Below, piece by piece: positions 24,062 to 36,708 of a DNA stretch of 64,000 nucleotides. Both the position numbers and the translations under genes were made by a program. How positions within the stretch are numbered: position 1 is the first letter of the stretch; every line of letters begins with the position of its first letter. Below the pieces are notes generated by a model that saw only the letters and a list, made by a program, of their open reading frames with translations, had not been told where the DNA came from and made no database searches. The stretch lies in assembly GCA_037892935.1 (NCBI GenBank), contig JAYXKI010000022.1:59846-123845 (forward strand), given 5' to 3'. This DNA comes from Phlebopus portentosus. Taxonomy: Eukaryota > Basidiomycota > Agaricomycetes > Boletales > Boletinellaceae.

Positions 24062-24814
24062 GATTGTTCGCGACACCGATTGGGGGTGGAAGGGGGCGTT
24101 TGCTTGAAAGGATGCTTCTTACTCGTCTCATCTATTTTCTCGTTGACTCGTGACATGTCAACGACAGTTTGTCCATGATGTCGGTCTGTGAAAACTTATT
24201 ATTTTTGGGACGGAGAGAAATCAAGACCGTGATATCTTAAAAAGCTCGATTACTCTTCGTGAGTCATTACATCTTGTTTTTCCTTAATATAAGGGAGGGT
24301 TTGCTGTTATGCCGATCCTCACTACGCTGGCCACTGTGCGAGAACAGATGTTCGGAAAACGAATGAGTGTTACCTTATATTTCGCCAGGTCCTCAGCTCT
24401 CGGTCGGCAGTCCAATGGTACAAGGATACTCTCCACACCCACAAGCTCTTCTGCTAAATCGAAACCATTTGTCACAGCTTATCGCCGATTATGTCAGGAG
24501 TCACGGTCAGTTTCCATAACTGGTCGTGGTGAGGACTTTCTGAAACGACCACCCGATTAAAGAGGACTTATAACGCCTTCGATGGATGGCCTCCTCTCCT
24601 CTTCCCCTCTTCGTTTCTCAGAACAATGCGCTGTGTATCGCAACAACAAGTTACGAATTGTACAAAACAAAACAGAACACCTTTTCTTCATGTACAGCAC
24701 AGGAATATTGATGCAGATGCTCTTTAAGAACGGTAAGTATTTGTCTGATAAGTATACAAAGAAGAACCAGTCTACAACCACTGGGATACATACTTCGTAT
24801 TCCGCGACTCGCCA
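24062..24814. other. Intergenic with an unassigned minus-strand ORF
   Basis: The minus-strand reading 24475-24284 (64 codons, containing ESILVPLDCRPRAEDLAK) looks protein-like but has no clear start context, partner exon or family. The rest shows no gene. Confidence 0.35.
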
Positions 24815-26559
24815 TCATGAAACACAGAGACGTGACGAAAGGGCATCATACTTCCTCTCGAGTTCGCCCAAACGGTAAATTTCTTCCATTCGAGCGGGAA
24901 TCAGTATCTTCAGTGCTGATGAAACTTTTTCCCATCTGTTAAAGAGTTCCGGCTCTATGCAATGACCGAAGTCCTCCAAATCTTGGTGCCTCATCCAGTA
25001 TACACCGCATAACGAATCGATGCTGCAGGTCTGAGGAAGTACTCTGCTGAGATAGAAAGCGAATTTAGAGATGTCTTCATCTGTGATCGGAGATGTGCCA
25101 AATTCGATTTCTTCTAGAGATATGAAACGGACTGATTCGACGGTATCTTGCGAAGGAAGCCATGGGTCGTCGAAGTGAGTATTCAAATACAATGCCAGGT
25201 GCCGCAGTCTAGGGCAGCGCCTTGAGAGCATAGGAAGGACGGCCGGCGTGAGTATTGGACGCTGATCGAGAACAGGGTCAATGCACAACCAGAGGACTTC
25301 CAGGCTGTGCCGATCAGCGACCAATCTTTCCAGATCTGAGTCGCTGAGTTAAAATGGGCGATGGTAGCCGATTCGCAGGTCGATGAGTCTGGGGAAATCT
25401 AATACGTGTTAGAGCGTCTCTAGTGCGACACAATCGATTTCTTGACCATAATCGTTCATTAAAGGCTTATCTGCCTCATTGACTGAGTCAAGATGAAGAC
25501 TCCTGAGCCATGGTCGCTGCTTCGGTAGTGCGCAAAGGCATTGGCGCAGCGATTCTGCGGATTCGAGTTGCGGAGAGAGAATGAATAGCTTGTCCAAGCC
25601 AAGAGCGAAATCCTTCTCTAGTAATTTGTGCATGTCGTAGAAAGTCGCAGAAACTTCGAAGACTGAAAGCGCATGGAAAGCGTCAGCGAATGCGATCAAA
25701 GGCTCGAAAACCATTACGTCAGACTGAAGTCCGCTGCCAATATCCCCTTCCGTCTTAAATTCGATGGACCGAAGTGACGGTAGTCTAGATAATGCACTAG
25801 CGATGCAAGGAGTCGTAAACTGTACGCTGCACCTGAAACTAACCAATTTCGGCAGGGACGAAAGGAATAAAGCCACGTGGTTCTCGATAGTCGCAATTGG
25901 CCAGTCTCTGTAAATACTGTAAAGTTCAAATATCCTCAATCTTGGCATACGTATCGCGCAGTCCTCGAAAAAGCCCGGGATACGTTCTTGAAATAGATCG
26001 GAGTCTGGATATGGAAGGTCAAGAGCGAATTCCTCGATATTCTTGTCCATGAATAAAAGCGAGTGCGAAAGGATGTCCAAATTATCTTCGTCTACCATGA
26101 TCTTCAAGCGCGAGAGATTGGGGAGTAGGACAGGGGAGAGTCGTTTAAGCGCAATTTCGTAAAAAATGCTCGCTGATGCGTGGATAATTCGTCGTCTAGA
26201 TCTAGTGACTTGACCCGTCGTGCATAATGATCGAAAATACCCCATCCGTGAATCGGCCTCGCGAAATCGAGCGTATAAGGATCCTAGAATACGCCGTGTA
26301 TCAGCGATAAGAAGGGCAGAGTGGACCATGTGAAGCGTGACTTTACCTTTTCAGAGTTCTTCAAAGGAGCAAGGAGAGAAATAAGAGGTATCAGTGAGTC
26401 CAGCCTCTTCCACAACTTATCCAACGCAAGTTCGTTCCATGACTTGCACACGAAAGCGCATGAGATGAGGGCTGGCTTGTTCAGATGGTCGAATATGAAA
26501 CTGATGAGTTCCAGAACCCCGAAAATGGGATCCATAGAATCCTCTGACTCGGAGAGCAA
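24815..26559 (-). pseudogene. F-box/leucine-rich-type protein, disrupted
   Basis: The start at 26559 gives an F-box-like N-terminus (ELISFIFDHLNKPALISCAFVCKSWNELA, quoted here in part as FVCKSWNELALDKLW). A GTAAAG-TAG intron follows. Beyond it comes a typical basidiomycete F-box body with LPNLSRLKI, LPKLVSFRC, LSRLPSLRSIEF and RCPRLRHLALYL repeats. F-box proteins recruit substrates to SCF ubiquitin ligases. Three lesions are visible. A one-base frame change falls at a T6 run near 26165. Two in-frame TAA codons fall between the second and third open segments, at about 25405 and 25355 (reading ETL-stop-HVLDFPRL and YHRPF-stop-LSDSDL). An intron spanning both stops cannot be fully excluded, but the sequence between them still reads as F-box/LRR protein. 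Confidence 0.75.
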
Positions 26560-27008
26560 TTATTTGTTTGACGCGATGGAGACAACCAGACTCCGAATCA
26601 CGTGATTTCGCTGTGTGGTTTTTCTATAGTGTCTCATGATCGTGTACGCATTGTACTAGTCATGTGTGGGTAATCGCCTCTTTGATCTGATATGCATAGC
26701 GTCCGTTTAGCATTTACACGGGCTGGAACTTCGCTCGTAGTTTCATTTCTATCATTTCTTTCATCCCTTTTTTTGGCCTGTTATCATATATAGGTAGATG
26801 CAATCGAATCTCTATCCGCGAATGTTTAAGAACATCCCGCAGTTGCAGCGGAAATAAATAGTAAGCAGTCCAATACTTTATGAACCTGAACCGACGAAAC
26901 CAGACTGCAAGATAATCTTGGTGCCGAAGTAAACCCCAAAAAATATGACGGAAGAAACTCGCGTTTCGCGTCCATAACTTTACGACTCCTCAAAAGCTCG
27001 TTACTTAT
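26560..27008. other. Intergenic
   Basis: Lies between the F-box start (minus) and the protease stop (minus). AT-rich, no gene seen. Confidence 0.5.
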
Positions 27009-28496
27009 TCAATTGAGTGTTGAGAACGTGTCAGAGGTGGCGGCAAAGCCAACACGGTTGTTAGTCGTATCATAGACGGAATAATAGCGCTCCAAGAAGA
27101 CATATCCATTAATGAAGTCCAGCCCCTCTCCGCTATTTGAGCCGAGCTGAAACATTAAATCCTTAGTAGAAGGAATAGTTGTGTGCAGACAGAATATCAC
27201 GTACATCCGCGACGATCAAGTAAATGCTACTAGAAGAGCCCCCAATAGCAGTATTGAGAGCTCTCGGCCACGTCTGAGCGTTAGCAGTAAACTCGTAGCT
27301 TGTTCCTCCCACATTCAGGAACAGACTCTGAAGATTCGCATAGTTGGCGCTAGAAATGCGTAGCAGGCCAGTAGCATTGTCCTGCACCGCACCGGTGAGT
27401 GATACGTAGCGGTTGAAGGCATCCGTTGCAATGAGTAGCAAGGTCGTTCCTGTGTCAACTATGCCCGCGGTCGAGGACAGGACCGTCGAGCCAGTAGAGC
27501 CGTACGTAATGCTTTCATCTATTCCGAAGTAGAATGTTGATGGAGACGTTGATGTGATGGACGTGTAACTTATAGACCCAGAGATTTTCGAAGAATCGAC
27601 ACCGCCGAAAGTCAATTCGCCGTTCGATGTTTCGAGTGTGTTTGTTGGAGCAAAAAACACGCCCACAACCTTTTCAGAGATTGTCCCTTGGGTGAACAAG
27701 TTGTCCGTGACAGTAGGCACCGAAGAGACTCCGGAGACGGTTCCCTCTAGCGAGACGATCAGTGAATGAAGGCGCCTCGAAGAAAATAAAGAGAGTCACC
27801 TGTGAGATCTGTTGGGCCTATTCCAAGAATCCCATCTACTCCGTCAAACCCAGACGAACGAGAAGCGACACCGACACCTTGGCCTGTGATGACAAGATCG
27901 CTCGATAGTGTCACAGTATCGGTGTCTTCACGGGCAAGATAAGAAAGAGAATAATAATTATACCATTGAACACGAACATTCTGTGCCACTAAAGCTTCCA
28001 GAGCCGTAGGTAACCGAAACACTCCTGCCTGTATTGACAGACGTGCTCGTTGTCACGAATGCGCGGTCTGCACCAACCCTATGTGAAGTTCGTCAGATTT
28101 AGTCACTCTTCATATTCGTATCTGCCGTACCATGTGTTCGAGGATCCTGTATCAATGATGAGGGAGTACGTAGTCGGAGGGCTCCCAACCCCGACTAGAT
28201 CAACAATGATGAGCTTTGGGTTATCGCATTCCAACGTGCAGCTACGTACCAGACGCAACATATATGACGGCTTCGTTCGTAACCGAAAAAGATGACTGGC
28301 GTTTGGAGACTGTTCTACCCAGTTCTTTAAGGTGAGCAGCACGAGCACGATCAATGTCGGGGAGCGTGGTCCCAGAGATATTGAAGAAGCGCTTGAACGG
28401 AAGACGAACGTTCGGCTCACGCACTTGCACAAGCGGCGTTGCAGCAACCGATATCGCAAGGGAAATAGCAACAAAGTAAGTTGACAGCTGATGCAT
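27009..28496 (-). CDS. Secreted pepsin-like aspartic protease (family A1), minus-strand paralogue
   Basis: Starts MHQLSTYFVAISLAISVAAT (signal peptide). The propeptide carries QVREPNVRLPF and a KRQSS site. Then come LIIDTGSSNTWYG (first catalytic Asp), VTYGSGSFSGTE (flap), SSGFDGVDGILGIGPTDL, and AGIVDTGTTLLLIATDAF (second catalytic Asp). It ends NNRVGFAATSDTFSTLN. It is very similar in sequence and exon order to the plus-strand gene at 22353-24061, so the two arose by an inverted duplication or by duplication followed by inversion around the F-box gene. Both active-site motifs are intact. It presumably acts outside the cell in protein digestion. Confidence 0.9.
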
Positions 28497-28565
28497 GGTG
28501 AGGTGCGCTGCTAGTCACGCCAGATGGTGAGTCTTGGCCAGAAGAAACGATACTTGACAATGGGG

Positions 28566-28573
28566 TATTTATA
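28566..28573 (-). promoter_or_regulatory. TATA box of the minus-strand aspartic protease
   Basis: The minus strand reads TATAAATA about 70 bases before the ATG at 28496, a suitable core-promoter position. Confidence 0.55.
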
Positions 28574-29484
28574 GAGAATACTATTGTCACCCGGCGTATC
28601 TTTTCCAACGAGTTCCAATATGTCAGATACCGAGAAAGTAGCGCGGTTCTCGGCAAAACTTAATGAGAGAATGCGGTCGTTACAGCGAAACTGACGGAGA
28701 GAAGCTGGCGTACATGTGTATCAGCATGATGCAAGAGCATATCATTTCCACCATCTCCTAGCAAATTGTGGTGAGAACCATGCGAAGCCATTACGATGTA
28801 CCTGAAACTGGAGGTAGAGCCTTGTGCTCTTCGAAGACGGCGGCCGACATAAGAGTGAAACGACTGTCGCCATTTGCGCGTTCTCCGATTATCACTCCAG
28901 CGTGAAGACAAAGAACGGCTTTCGCTCTGGGCACTGATCTGATAAGAGATGCTTCTGTTCTGTATGCGAGAGGCGGCTAGTCGAACTCAAGCGACCTTAT
29001 GTTTTGTTATGTTATATTCCATGCCAGAAACCGGATTGTGCCGGAGCCCGAGTCAGGAGGCTTTGGGAATGAATGTAGATAAGAAAGAAGCTAAGTAAGT
29101 CGATTCGCAGCGCGGAATGTAAGGTTCACAGCACGTGCTGGGAATGCTTCACGTGTACTTCTCTAAGTTCTGCTCCAAAAGGCCCGAGCAATAAATGCTT
29201 CTGTTACAGATTAATTGATGGAATCTACTAGCCTGCACATGGAGAGGGGTAACTTAACGTCATGGAAGAGATGGTAAAGGAGGGTCATTTCACACGCGGT
29301 ACAGAAAAACGAGTGATTGCATCAAAGTTCGCCATCATTCCCCTAACGATTTCACCGTGTAGCAAATTCAAGCGTCAGTGGTAAAGAAGAATGCATTGGA
29401 GAATAGTGTGCACAACATCAGCTCGGAGGCGGAGTCAATATAAGGTCTTGATTGTCGCGGAATTCAACCTTGTGAAAATGATTA
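28574..29484. other. No recognisable gene
   Basis: Upstream flank of the protease gene leading to the MITE. Short ORFs here have no recognisable features. Confidence 0.5.
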
Positions 29485-30372
29485 CAGCCTTTTTCATATG
29501 TATTGTCACCGTGATTTTTGTCACACAGAACACCTCAAAATATAAAAATCGCCATATCTCACTCAATTCTTGACCGTTTTGCATGATATAAGTTGCTAAA
29601 TTCATAGTTTTAAGATATGTTTCAAATTCCAATAAGGATGAAGAGAAATGAGCAAAGAATGAGTGAAATATGTCACAAAAGGCCGATTTTAGACACTTCC
29701 TTCATATGCATTTTTTCCTGCCCTCAGACTGGGTGCTACAACAACCTAGACTGCATCAGAGTGGTGCTATTGGCATAATATGAATTTACAGGCATCAGCT
29801 TTCCTAAGAATAAATTTATTTTGAGGTCTGGGGGCCCTTGAGAAAAGGTAGGTTTGAGCTCAGCTCAGACATGTATCAAACCAGCAGATACAATGCAGAA
29901 TACAGCTCAAAGTCAGTCTGTAAATTTACAATAAAGCAATCATATCATTTTGGACTTCCCTGTAGGACTGTAGCACCCAGTCTGAGGGCAGGAAAAAATG
30001 CATATGAAGGAAGTGTCTAAAATCGGCCTTTTGTGACATATTTCACTCATTCTTTGCTCATTTCTCTTCATCTTTATTGGAATTTGAAACATATCTTAAA
30101 ACTATGAATTTAGCAACTTATATCATGCAAAACAGTCACAAATTGAGTGAGATATAGTGATTTTAATATTTTGAGGTGTTCTGTGTGACAAAAATCACAG
30201 AAGTCGCAAGTAACAATACATATGAAAAAGGCAGTAAAACTATGAATTTAGCAACTTAGATCATGCAAAATGGTCAAGAATTGAGTGAGATATGGTGATT
30301 TTTATATTATGAGGTATTCTATGTGACAAAAATCACAGAAGTTGCAAGTGACAATACATATGAAAAAGGCTG
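29485..30372. mobile_element. MITE with about 260-bp inverted repeats, TA-flanked
   Basis: The left arm (about 29485-29740) and right arm (about 29967-30238) are near-perfect inverted copies around an approximately 230-bp spacer. The ends are CAGCCTTTTTCATATG and its inverse CATATGAAAAAGGCTG, each next to a TA dinucleotide, as left by Tc1/mariner-type transposition. The right end is duplicated: a second, direct copy of the terminal 135 bases or so lies at 30239-30372. No transposase is encoded. Classification rests on TA flanks and CAG ends only. Confidence 0.75.
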
Positions 30373-30449
30373 TAATACTAGATGGACAAGCAAAGAGTGC
30401 GACAGGTAGCTAAAGGATTCATTTTCATAATGAGATCAGCATTTGTTAC

Positions 30450-30914
30450 TGTTAGGCAGATAGCTCAGAGACTGAGTCAAGGCAGGCCAATACAATAACA
30501 AATAAGTATAAATAAGATAATCCCAAATATATCACTCAGGTCAAGACAGCTAAGATAGAACTTAAGTCCAGACCATTGAATGCTAAGTCATCATGGTGGT
30601 AAGTAGAATTCACAACTAAATAATACAAGGAATAGAAGAAGTACCTAAGTCATCGTGGTGGTAAGTAGAATAGTAAGACGAGAGATCAAAAGGTCAAACT
30701 AGCTACTTATATACATGGCAATTATGGGAAAGGTCTACTCTATTTAGAAATCACATGATAAAGGAGTGGGGTGATTAGTGAGTGTTGTGGAAAATGACAG
30801 AAGGTTCCAGTAAATGGAAGAATAATCATTAGTAAGAAAATAAAAGAAAAAGAAAAGAAAATTAAAATAGAAGATGATATAAGAAAATAAAAGAAAAATG
30901 TTCAAGTCCTTACA
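30450..30914 (-). repeat. LTR of a gypsy chromovirus (minus orientation)
   Basis: On the minus strand it runs from TGTAAGGACTTGAAC to GCCTAACA, 465 bp. It belongs to the same family as 2505-2922 and includes the duplicated CTACTTACCACCA-type block. The internal region to its right ends in a purine tract (AAAGGGGGGGTGA on the minus strand), so this is the 3' LTR of the fragment at 30915-31973. Confidence 0.88.
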
Positions 30915-31973
30915 TCACCCCCCCTTTAAGGTTGGGTGTCCCGACCAACCACATAGCCCTTCCAACAACATGAATTTGTACAGCACATGCAGGTTTTGTT
31001 GAGGTATAGCTAGCTTTCTTGGAACTCCAGGATGTTTGTGATAGAATTCCTGAATTGATTCTTGTGCATTGTCCTTGATGTCGGACTCCAGTTGCCATAG
31101 AGCTTCTTCGTATCTAACCCACTTGATCAGGAACTGAAGCTTTCCTTGATGTAAATGTGAGTCAAGTATCTCTTCAACCTTGTATTCTTCCTGCTCATCA
31201 ATGATCACTGGTGGAGATGAAGGTGGTTTCCTTTGCAACTTGAAAGATGGCTAAACAGCTAGTTTGAGCAAGATCTTGTTGAAGACTGGATGAACCTTCT
31301 TCCATGTCTTCGGTAGTCTGAGTTTATGTGCACTTGCACCAACTTTCTCTGTAACCTCAAAGAGGTCAAACTACTTATCAACCATCTTCTTCAATGGTCA
31401 GATCATCTTAATGTTCCGTCTATCTAAGAAAACTTTCTGTCCTGCCTCATAACTGATGGACTCCCTAGCATGACGGTCATAGAAGCACTTCATGTCTTTG
31501 TTTGCCTGAACTAGGTTAGCTTAGGTGAGCTCACGTACCTCCTTGACATGCTTAGCAAACTCTTCTGCTGACAGGTTAGACAATGCCATTCCAACACCTG
31601 TAAAGTCTAAGGTGTGCATTCCCATGTTAACGAAGAAGGGGGACAACTTTATTACTAAATGTTCACAGTTATTGTATGCAAACTCCACAAGAGCTAGCCA
31701 GTCTACCCAGTCTGACTGTCAATGATTGATGTACAGCCAGAGGTATTGTTCAAGTTCTTGATTAACTCACTCTATCTGCCCATCTGTCTGCAGGTGATAC
31801 ACTATCGACAGATTGCCTTTGATATGAAGGAGCTTGTACAACTCCTTTATCATCTTTGCATCAAATTGCACTCCTTGGTCATGAATGATCTTTCAAGGCA
31901 GACTGTGTAACCAGAAGATGTGGTCTCTGTAAATTCTTGCCATGTCTTCAGCTGTTAATTTTGTCATTGTCAG
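30915..31973 (-). mobile_element. Gypsy chromovirus 3' fragment (integrase core end to chromodomain)
   Basis: The minus strand encodes [32 protein letters not shown], the integrase C-terminus, and a chromodomain (EEYKVEEILD, LIKWVRYEEALW), closely parallel to the element at 1-2922. Stops and frame breaks make it dead. It is cut off at 31973 by the start of another LTR; the 5' part is not found on the far side of that element. Confidence 0.88.
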
Positions 31974-33220
31974 TGTTAGGACTAGCATTTTTAGACAAGG
32001 TGGTCAGTCCAAGTATACTAGAACAAGTTCCTACTTCCTCCTTCTGACAATGTATAATTGGAGAGTAGAGTAGTGAAGGTTAGATGTACTACTAAGAAGT
32101 GAGCTATAGGCTCAAGCTTAATCCAGCAGTAGAGCAGAGATTTAATCAAAGGGGTACAGTTATGATTGAGAGTACAAAATAATTTTGCTGAGGGACAACA
32201 CCCTGCTCAGCTGGCACCTTAAATAAAGTTTCTACTGAATACTACTGACTACCAAATACTACTGACTATGCCTTGCTATTGGTTAGGACAATATGTTTCA
32301 GCAGGTGTCACCACCACTGCCTACCACCTATGTCGCCACCAAGTCCTAGCACCCAGTGTCACCACCACTTCTAGGGACTAGTGGTACCACCAGTTACTTC
32401 CTTCCATATTAGGCTGGCTTCTATTTACCTCTATTGCTCCGAAGCTTCTTCTGCACTTCTTCCAATCACCATTCCTATCACATGTCATGTTAATCCTGTC
32501 TGCAAATCCTCCCATGAGAGACTTCTTCTATGTGCTGAGATCTTGCTTCTTCGATGCTCTGTTTCCTCAGCCGAGCTTCGGCTGCTAATCTTCTGTTATG
32601 GGGCTGACTGTGATCTCAGGGTTTGGAATCAGCAACCCCTGCTGATCTTCTGAGGTTAATCTCGGCAGCTGTATAAACTTGGCAGATACCCTTCTGTGTC
32701 TTGCCACTATACTAATGTTAGAGTACTGTAGTCTAGTGCCCATTGTTAATCTGAACTGTTTCCCAGGTGATTTGTCCTGCACCATTTGTCTACTGTAATA
32801 ACCCCTTCTTCCAATTATTCCCATGCTTCTAGCATTTGTTCTATCACTTCTTCTGTAAGACTTTCAATGTCTGATGGCAGCCTGTAGTATACTGGCTAAT
32901 CGACTTCCACTACAGTATTTTGGTATAAGGTCTAGTGATGATGCTGATTGATCTAAGCTCTCACGCAGACCTTTAATGCATAGATATCCCTATTGCTGAG
33001 TCATATGGATACCTCACGGTCATATGCACTCATTCTACTGTTTGGTAATAGTTAGTCTATCGTTTGCTCTGAGGGTCTAGGCTTATGTCAAATCTTGGCA
33101 TCAGCTGCCTCCCTTGTTACTAAGTGCTCTACGAAGTTCTTGAGGAGCCACTCTGAAAGAACCTAACTCCTTTGATATGCCAAATAATAATTTGCACACA
33201 CCAGGCTTTCCTGAACTAAG

Positions 33221-34823
33221 TGTTAGGACCAGCGTTTTTAGATAAGGTGGTCAGTCTGAGCATACTGGAACAAGTCTCTGCTTCCTCCTTCTGACAATAT
33301 ATAATTGGAGAGTAGAGTAGTGAAGGTTAGATGTACTACTAAGAAGCGAGCTATAGGCTCAAGCTTAACCCAGCAGTAGACAGAGTTTCAATCAAAGGGG
33401 TACAGCTATGATTGAGAGTACAAAATAATTTTGCTGAGGGACAACACCCCACTCAGCTAGCGCCTTAAATAAAGTTTCTACTGAATACTACCAACTACCA
33501 AATACTACTGACTATGCCTCGCTATTGGTCAGGACAATATGTTTCAGCTGGTTTCACCACCACTGTCTTCAGTCGATGGTACCACTGACAATCCTAGTGG
33601 CACTACTAAAACTCCTAGTAGCACCATTGTCTACTTCCTTCCACATTAGGCAGGCCCTTATCTACCTCTGTTCTGAAGAAGCTTCCTCATGCTTCTGTCG
33701 ATCACTGTTCCTATTACATGTTAATTCTAAATGCAAATCCTCCCATGAGAGACTTCTTCTATGTGCCACAATCTCGCTTTGCTGGTGCTCCATTTCCTTG
33801 GCTGAGCTTCTGCCACTAGTCTTCTATCATGGGGCTGACTGTGATCTCAGGATTCGGGATCAGCAACCCCTGCCAATCCTCAGAGATTAACCTTAGCAGC
33901 TGTGTAAATTTGACAGATACCCTTCTATGCCATGCTGCTATACTGATGTCGGAGTACTGTAGTCCGGTGCCCATCATTAACCTGAACCACTGTCCCAGGT
34001 GATTCATTCTATGCTATTTGTCTACTGTAATAACCCCTTCTTCTGAGCATTCTCATGCTTCTAGCATCTGTGCTATTGCTTCTTCTATAAGATCTTCGAC
34101 ATCCGATGGTGCCCTGTAATATACTGGCCAATCGACTTCCACTGCAGTATTTTGGCACAAGGTCTAGTGATGATGCTGATTGATCCAAGCTCTCACACTG
34201 ACCTTCAATGCATAGATATCCCTATCCCTGAGCCATATGGACACTTTGTGCTCATAAGTGCTCATTCCACAATTCGGCAATAGTTGGTCTAACGTTCATT
34301 CTGAGGGTCTGGGCTTATGTCGAATCTTGGCATTGGCTGCCTCCCTGGTTACTAAGTGCTCCATGAAGTTCTTGAGGAGCCACTCCAAAAGAACCTAACT
34401 CCTTTGATATGCCAAATAGCAGTTTGTACACACCAGGCTTTTATGAACAAAGTGTCTAGTTGCACCATATCAATAGCATCTCTTCTACAGGAGTTCTATG
34501 TATCTTGCAATGTTCTGGTCTTCCATCTGTATGTAGCTTCATTCCGGTGGAGGGGTATGTCCGATGTGCATTCCAGCTAATCCTTCTTGCAAATTGTATG
34601 GGTCCTCCCTCTCATCACATTTGTCTTTATAGTATTGTCGACCGGGTTCCTCTGGAACATTTTTTGCAGCTATCTCCCCAGGTACTTGCTGCATTAGTGG
34701 GTGAGAATCACCTCCACTATTCTGTCTCTGGAGCCTTTCAAAATGCTCTTGATTAAGCTGCATAATTCAATGTGTAAAGTGTCTGATTCCATGCCGCATT
34801 AAGTAACCACAATTTTTGTAACA
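33221..34823 (-). mobile_element. Nested solo LTR-A with 5-bp TSD
   Basis: A full-length 1603-bp LTR-A, TGTTAC...TAACA on the minus strand, is flanked on both sides by CTAAG (33216-33220 and 34824-34828). It sits inside another LTR-A copy. Because it entered 371 bp from that LTR's end, it generates the first two units of the 376-bp tandem array that follows (371 + 5-bp duplication). Confidence 0.82.
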
Positions 34824-35575
34824 CTAAGTGTCTGGTTGCACCACATCAATAGTGTCTTCTCTGCAGAAGTTCTACATATTTTGCAATATTCCAGTCTTCC
34901 ATCTGCACATAGCTTCATTCTGGTGGAGGGGTATGTCCGATGTGTATTTCAGCTAATCCTTCTTGCAAATCGTATGAGTTCTCCCTCTCGTCACATTTGT
35001 CTTTATAGTATTGTCGACTAGGTTCCTCTGGAACATTTTTTGCAGCTATCTCCCCAGGTACTTGCTGCATTAGTGGGTGAGAATCACCTCCACTATTCTG
35101 TCTCTGGAGCCTTTCAAAATGCTCTTGATTAGGCTGCATAATTCAATGTGTAAAGCGTCTGATTCCATGCCACATTAAGTAACTACAATTTTTGTAATAC
35201 TAAGTGTCTGGTTGCACTACATCGATAGTGTCTTCTCTGTAGGAGTTCTACATATCTTGCAATATTCCAGTCTTCCATCTGCACATAGCTTCATTCTGGT
35301 GGAGGAGTATGTCCAATATGCATCCTAGACAATCCTTCTTACAAATCATATGGGTCCTCCCTCTCATTACATTCATCTTCATAATATCATTGACCGGGTT
35401 CCTCTGGAATGTCTTCAGCAGCTACCTTCCCAGGTACTTGCTACATTAGTGGGCGAGAATCACCTCCACTATCTTGTCTCTGGAGCCTCTCAAAATACTC
35501 TTGATTAGGCTGCATAATTTGATGTGTAAGGTGTCTGATTCCATACTGCATTAGGTATCCACAATTTTTATAACA
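34450..35575. repeat. Three tandem 376-bp units from the LTR-A end
   Basis: Units begin AAGTGTCTrGTTGCAC at 34450, 34826 and 35202, and each ends ACAATTTTTrTAAyA. Two units are explained by the nested solo LTR; the third needs one more duplication, for example unequal exchange between the first two. Confidence 0.85.
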
Positions 35576-36708
35576 TTCCTCCCCCTAAGATCCACTTTGG
35601 ACTGCAAGAAGAGTGTGGATTCAATTTATTGTGATAGCCATAATCTTGCTGTTTCACATAATTACTTCCTAGACCTGATCCTTCTAATGTACTAGTAGCC
35701 TATTCCTCTTGACTGGAATAATTGTAGCACTGTACATCCAGAGTCCATAACTTGTTATTGATCATGTGACTCAATAATTCAAAGCCTCGTTAAGTATCAG
35801 CTTCCAACATACTAGATGCTTCCCAACATGCTAGGAATAGTTTAGTGACTTGTTCAGGTCAATACTGACCTCGCTTAGTGTCAGTCCCAACTTACAAGGT
35901 ACTTCCAAGTACGCTTGAAATAGTTTAATGGCTTGTTCAGGTCAAATACTCAGGCCTTCCTAAGCCTCGCTGCACTCACTATCTGAGGTGTTAGGACCAG
36001 TGTGTTCGGACGAGGCAGTCAGTCCGAACGTACCAGAACAAGTCCCTGCTTCCTCCTTCTGACAATGTATGTTTGGAGAATAGAGTAAAGAAGGTTAGAT
36101 GTACTACTAAGAAGTGAGCTATAGGCTCAAGCTTAACCCAGCAGTAGAGCAGAGGTTCAATTAAAGGGGTACAGTTATGATTGAAGGTACAAAATAATTT
36201 TGCTGAGAGACAACACCCTGCTCAGCTGGCGCCTTAAATAAAGTTTCTACTGAATACTACCAACTACCAAATGCTACTGACCATGCCTCGCCATTGGTTA
36301 GGACAATGTGTTTCAGCTGGTTTCACCACTACTTTCTTGAGTTGGTGGTATCACTGACAATTCTGGTGGCACTACCGAAACTCCTGGTAGCACTACCAAC
36401 TACTTCCTTCTGTATTAGGCAGGCCTTTCTCTACCTCTGTTCCGAAGAAGCTTTCCCCAGGCTTCTATCAATCTCCATTCCTATCATATGTTAATCCTTA
36501 ACGCCAATCCTCCCATGAGAGACTTCTTCTATGTGCTGCGATCTCGCTTCGCCGGCGCTCCGTTACTCTGGCCGAGCTTCTGCCGTTAGTCTTCCATCAT
36601 GGGGCTGACCATTATCTCGGGATTCGAAATCGGCAACCCCTGCCGATCTTCGGAGATTAACCTTGGCGGCTGTGTAAACTTGGCAGATACCCTTCTATGC
36701 CTTGCCGC

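Noticed and set aside
24284..24475. 64-codon minus-strand ORF with LVPLDCRPRAEDLAKYKV
   Set aside because: Protein-like but no start context, partner exons or family; left as unassigned.
34539..35139. Minus-strand ORFs QEHFERLQRQNSGG... as genes
   Set aside because: They recur in every LTR-A copy and lie within the LTR; stops interrupt other copies. Treated as part of the repeat.
34450..35575. Regularly spaced repeats as a CRISPR array
   Set aside because: Units are 376 bp with no spacers, explained by nested LTRs in a eukaryotic genome.
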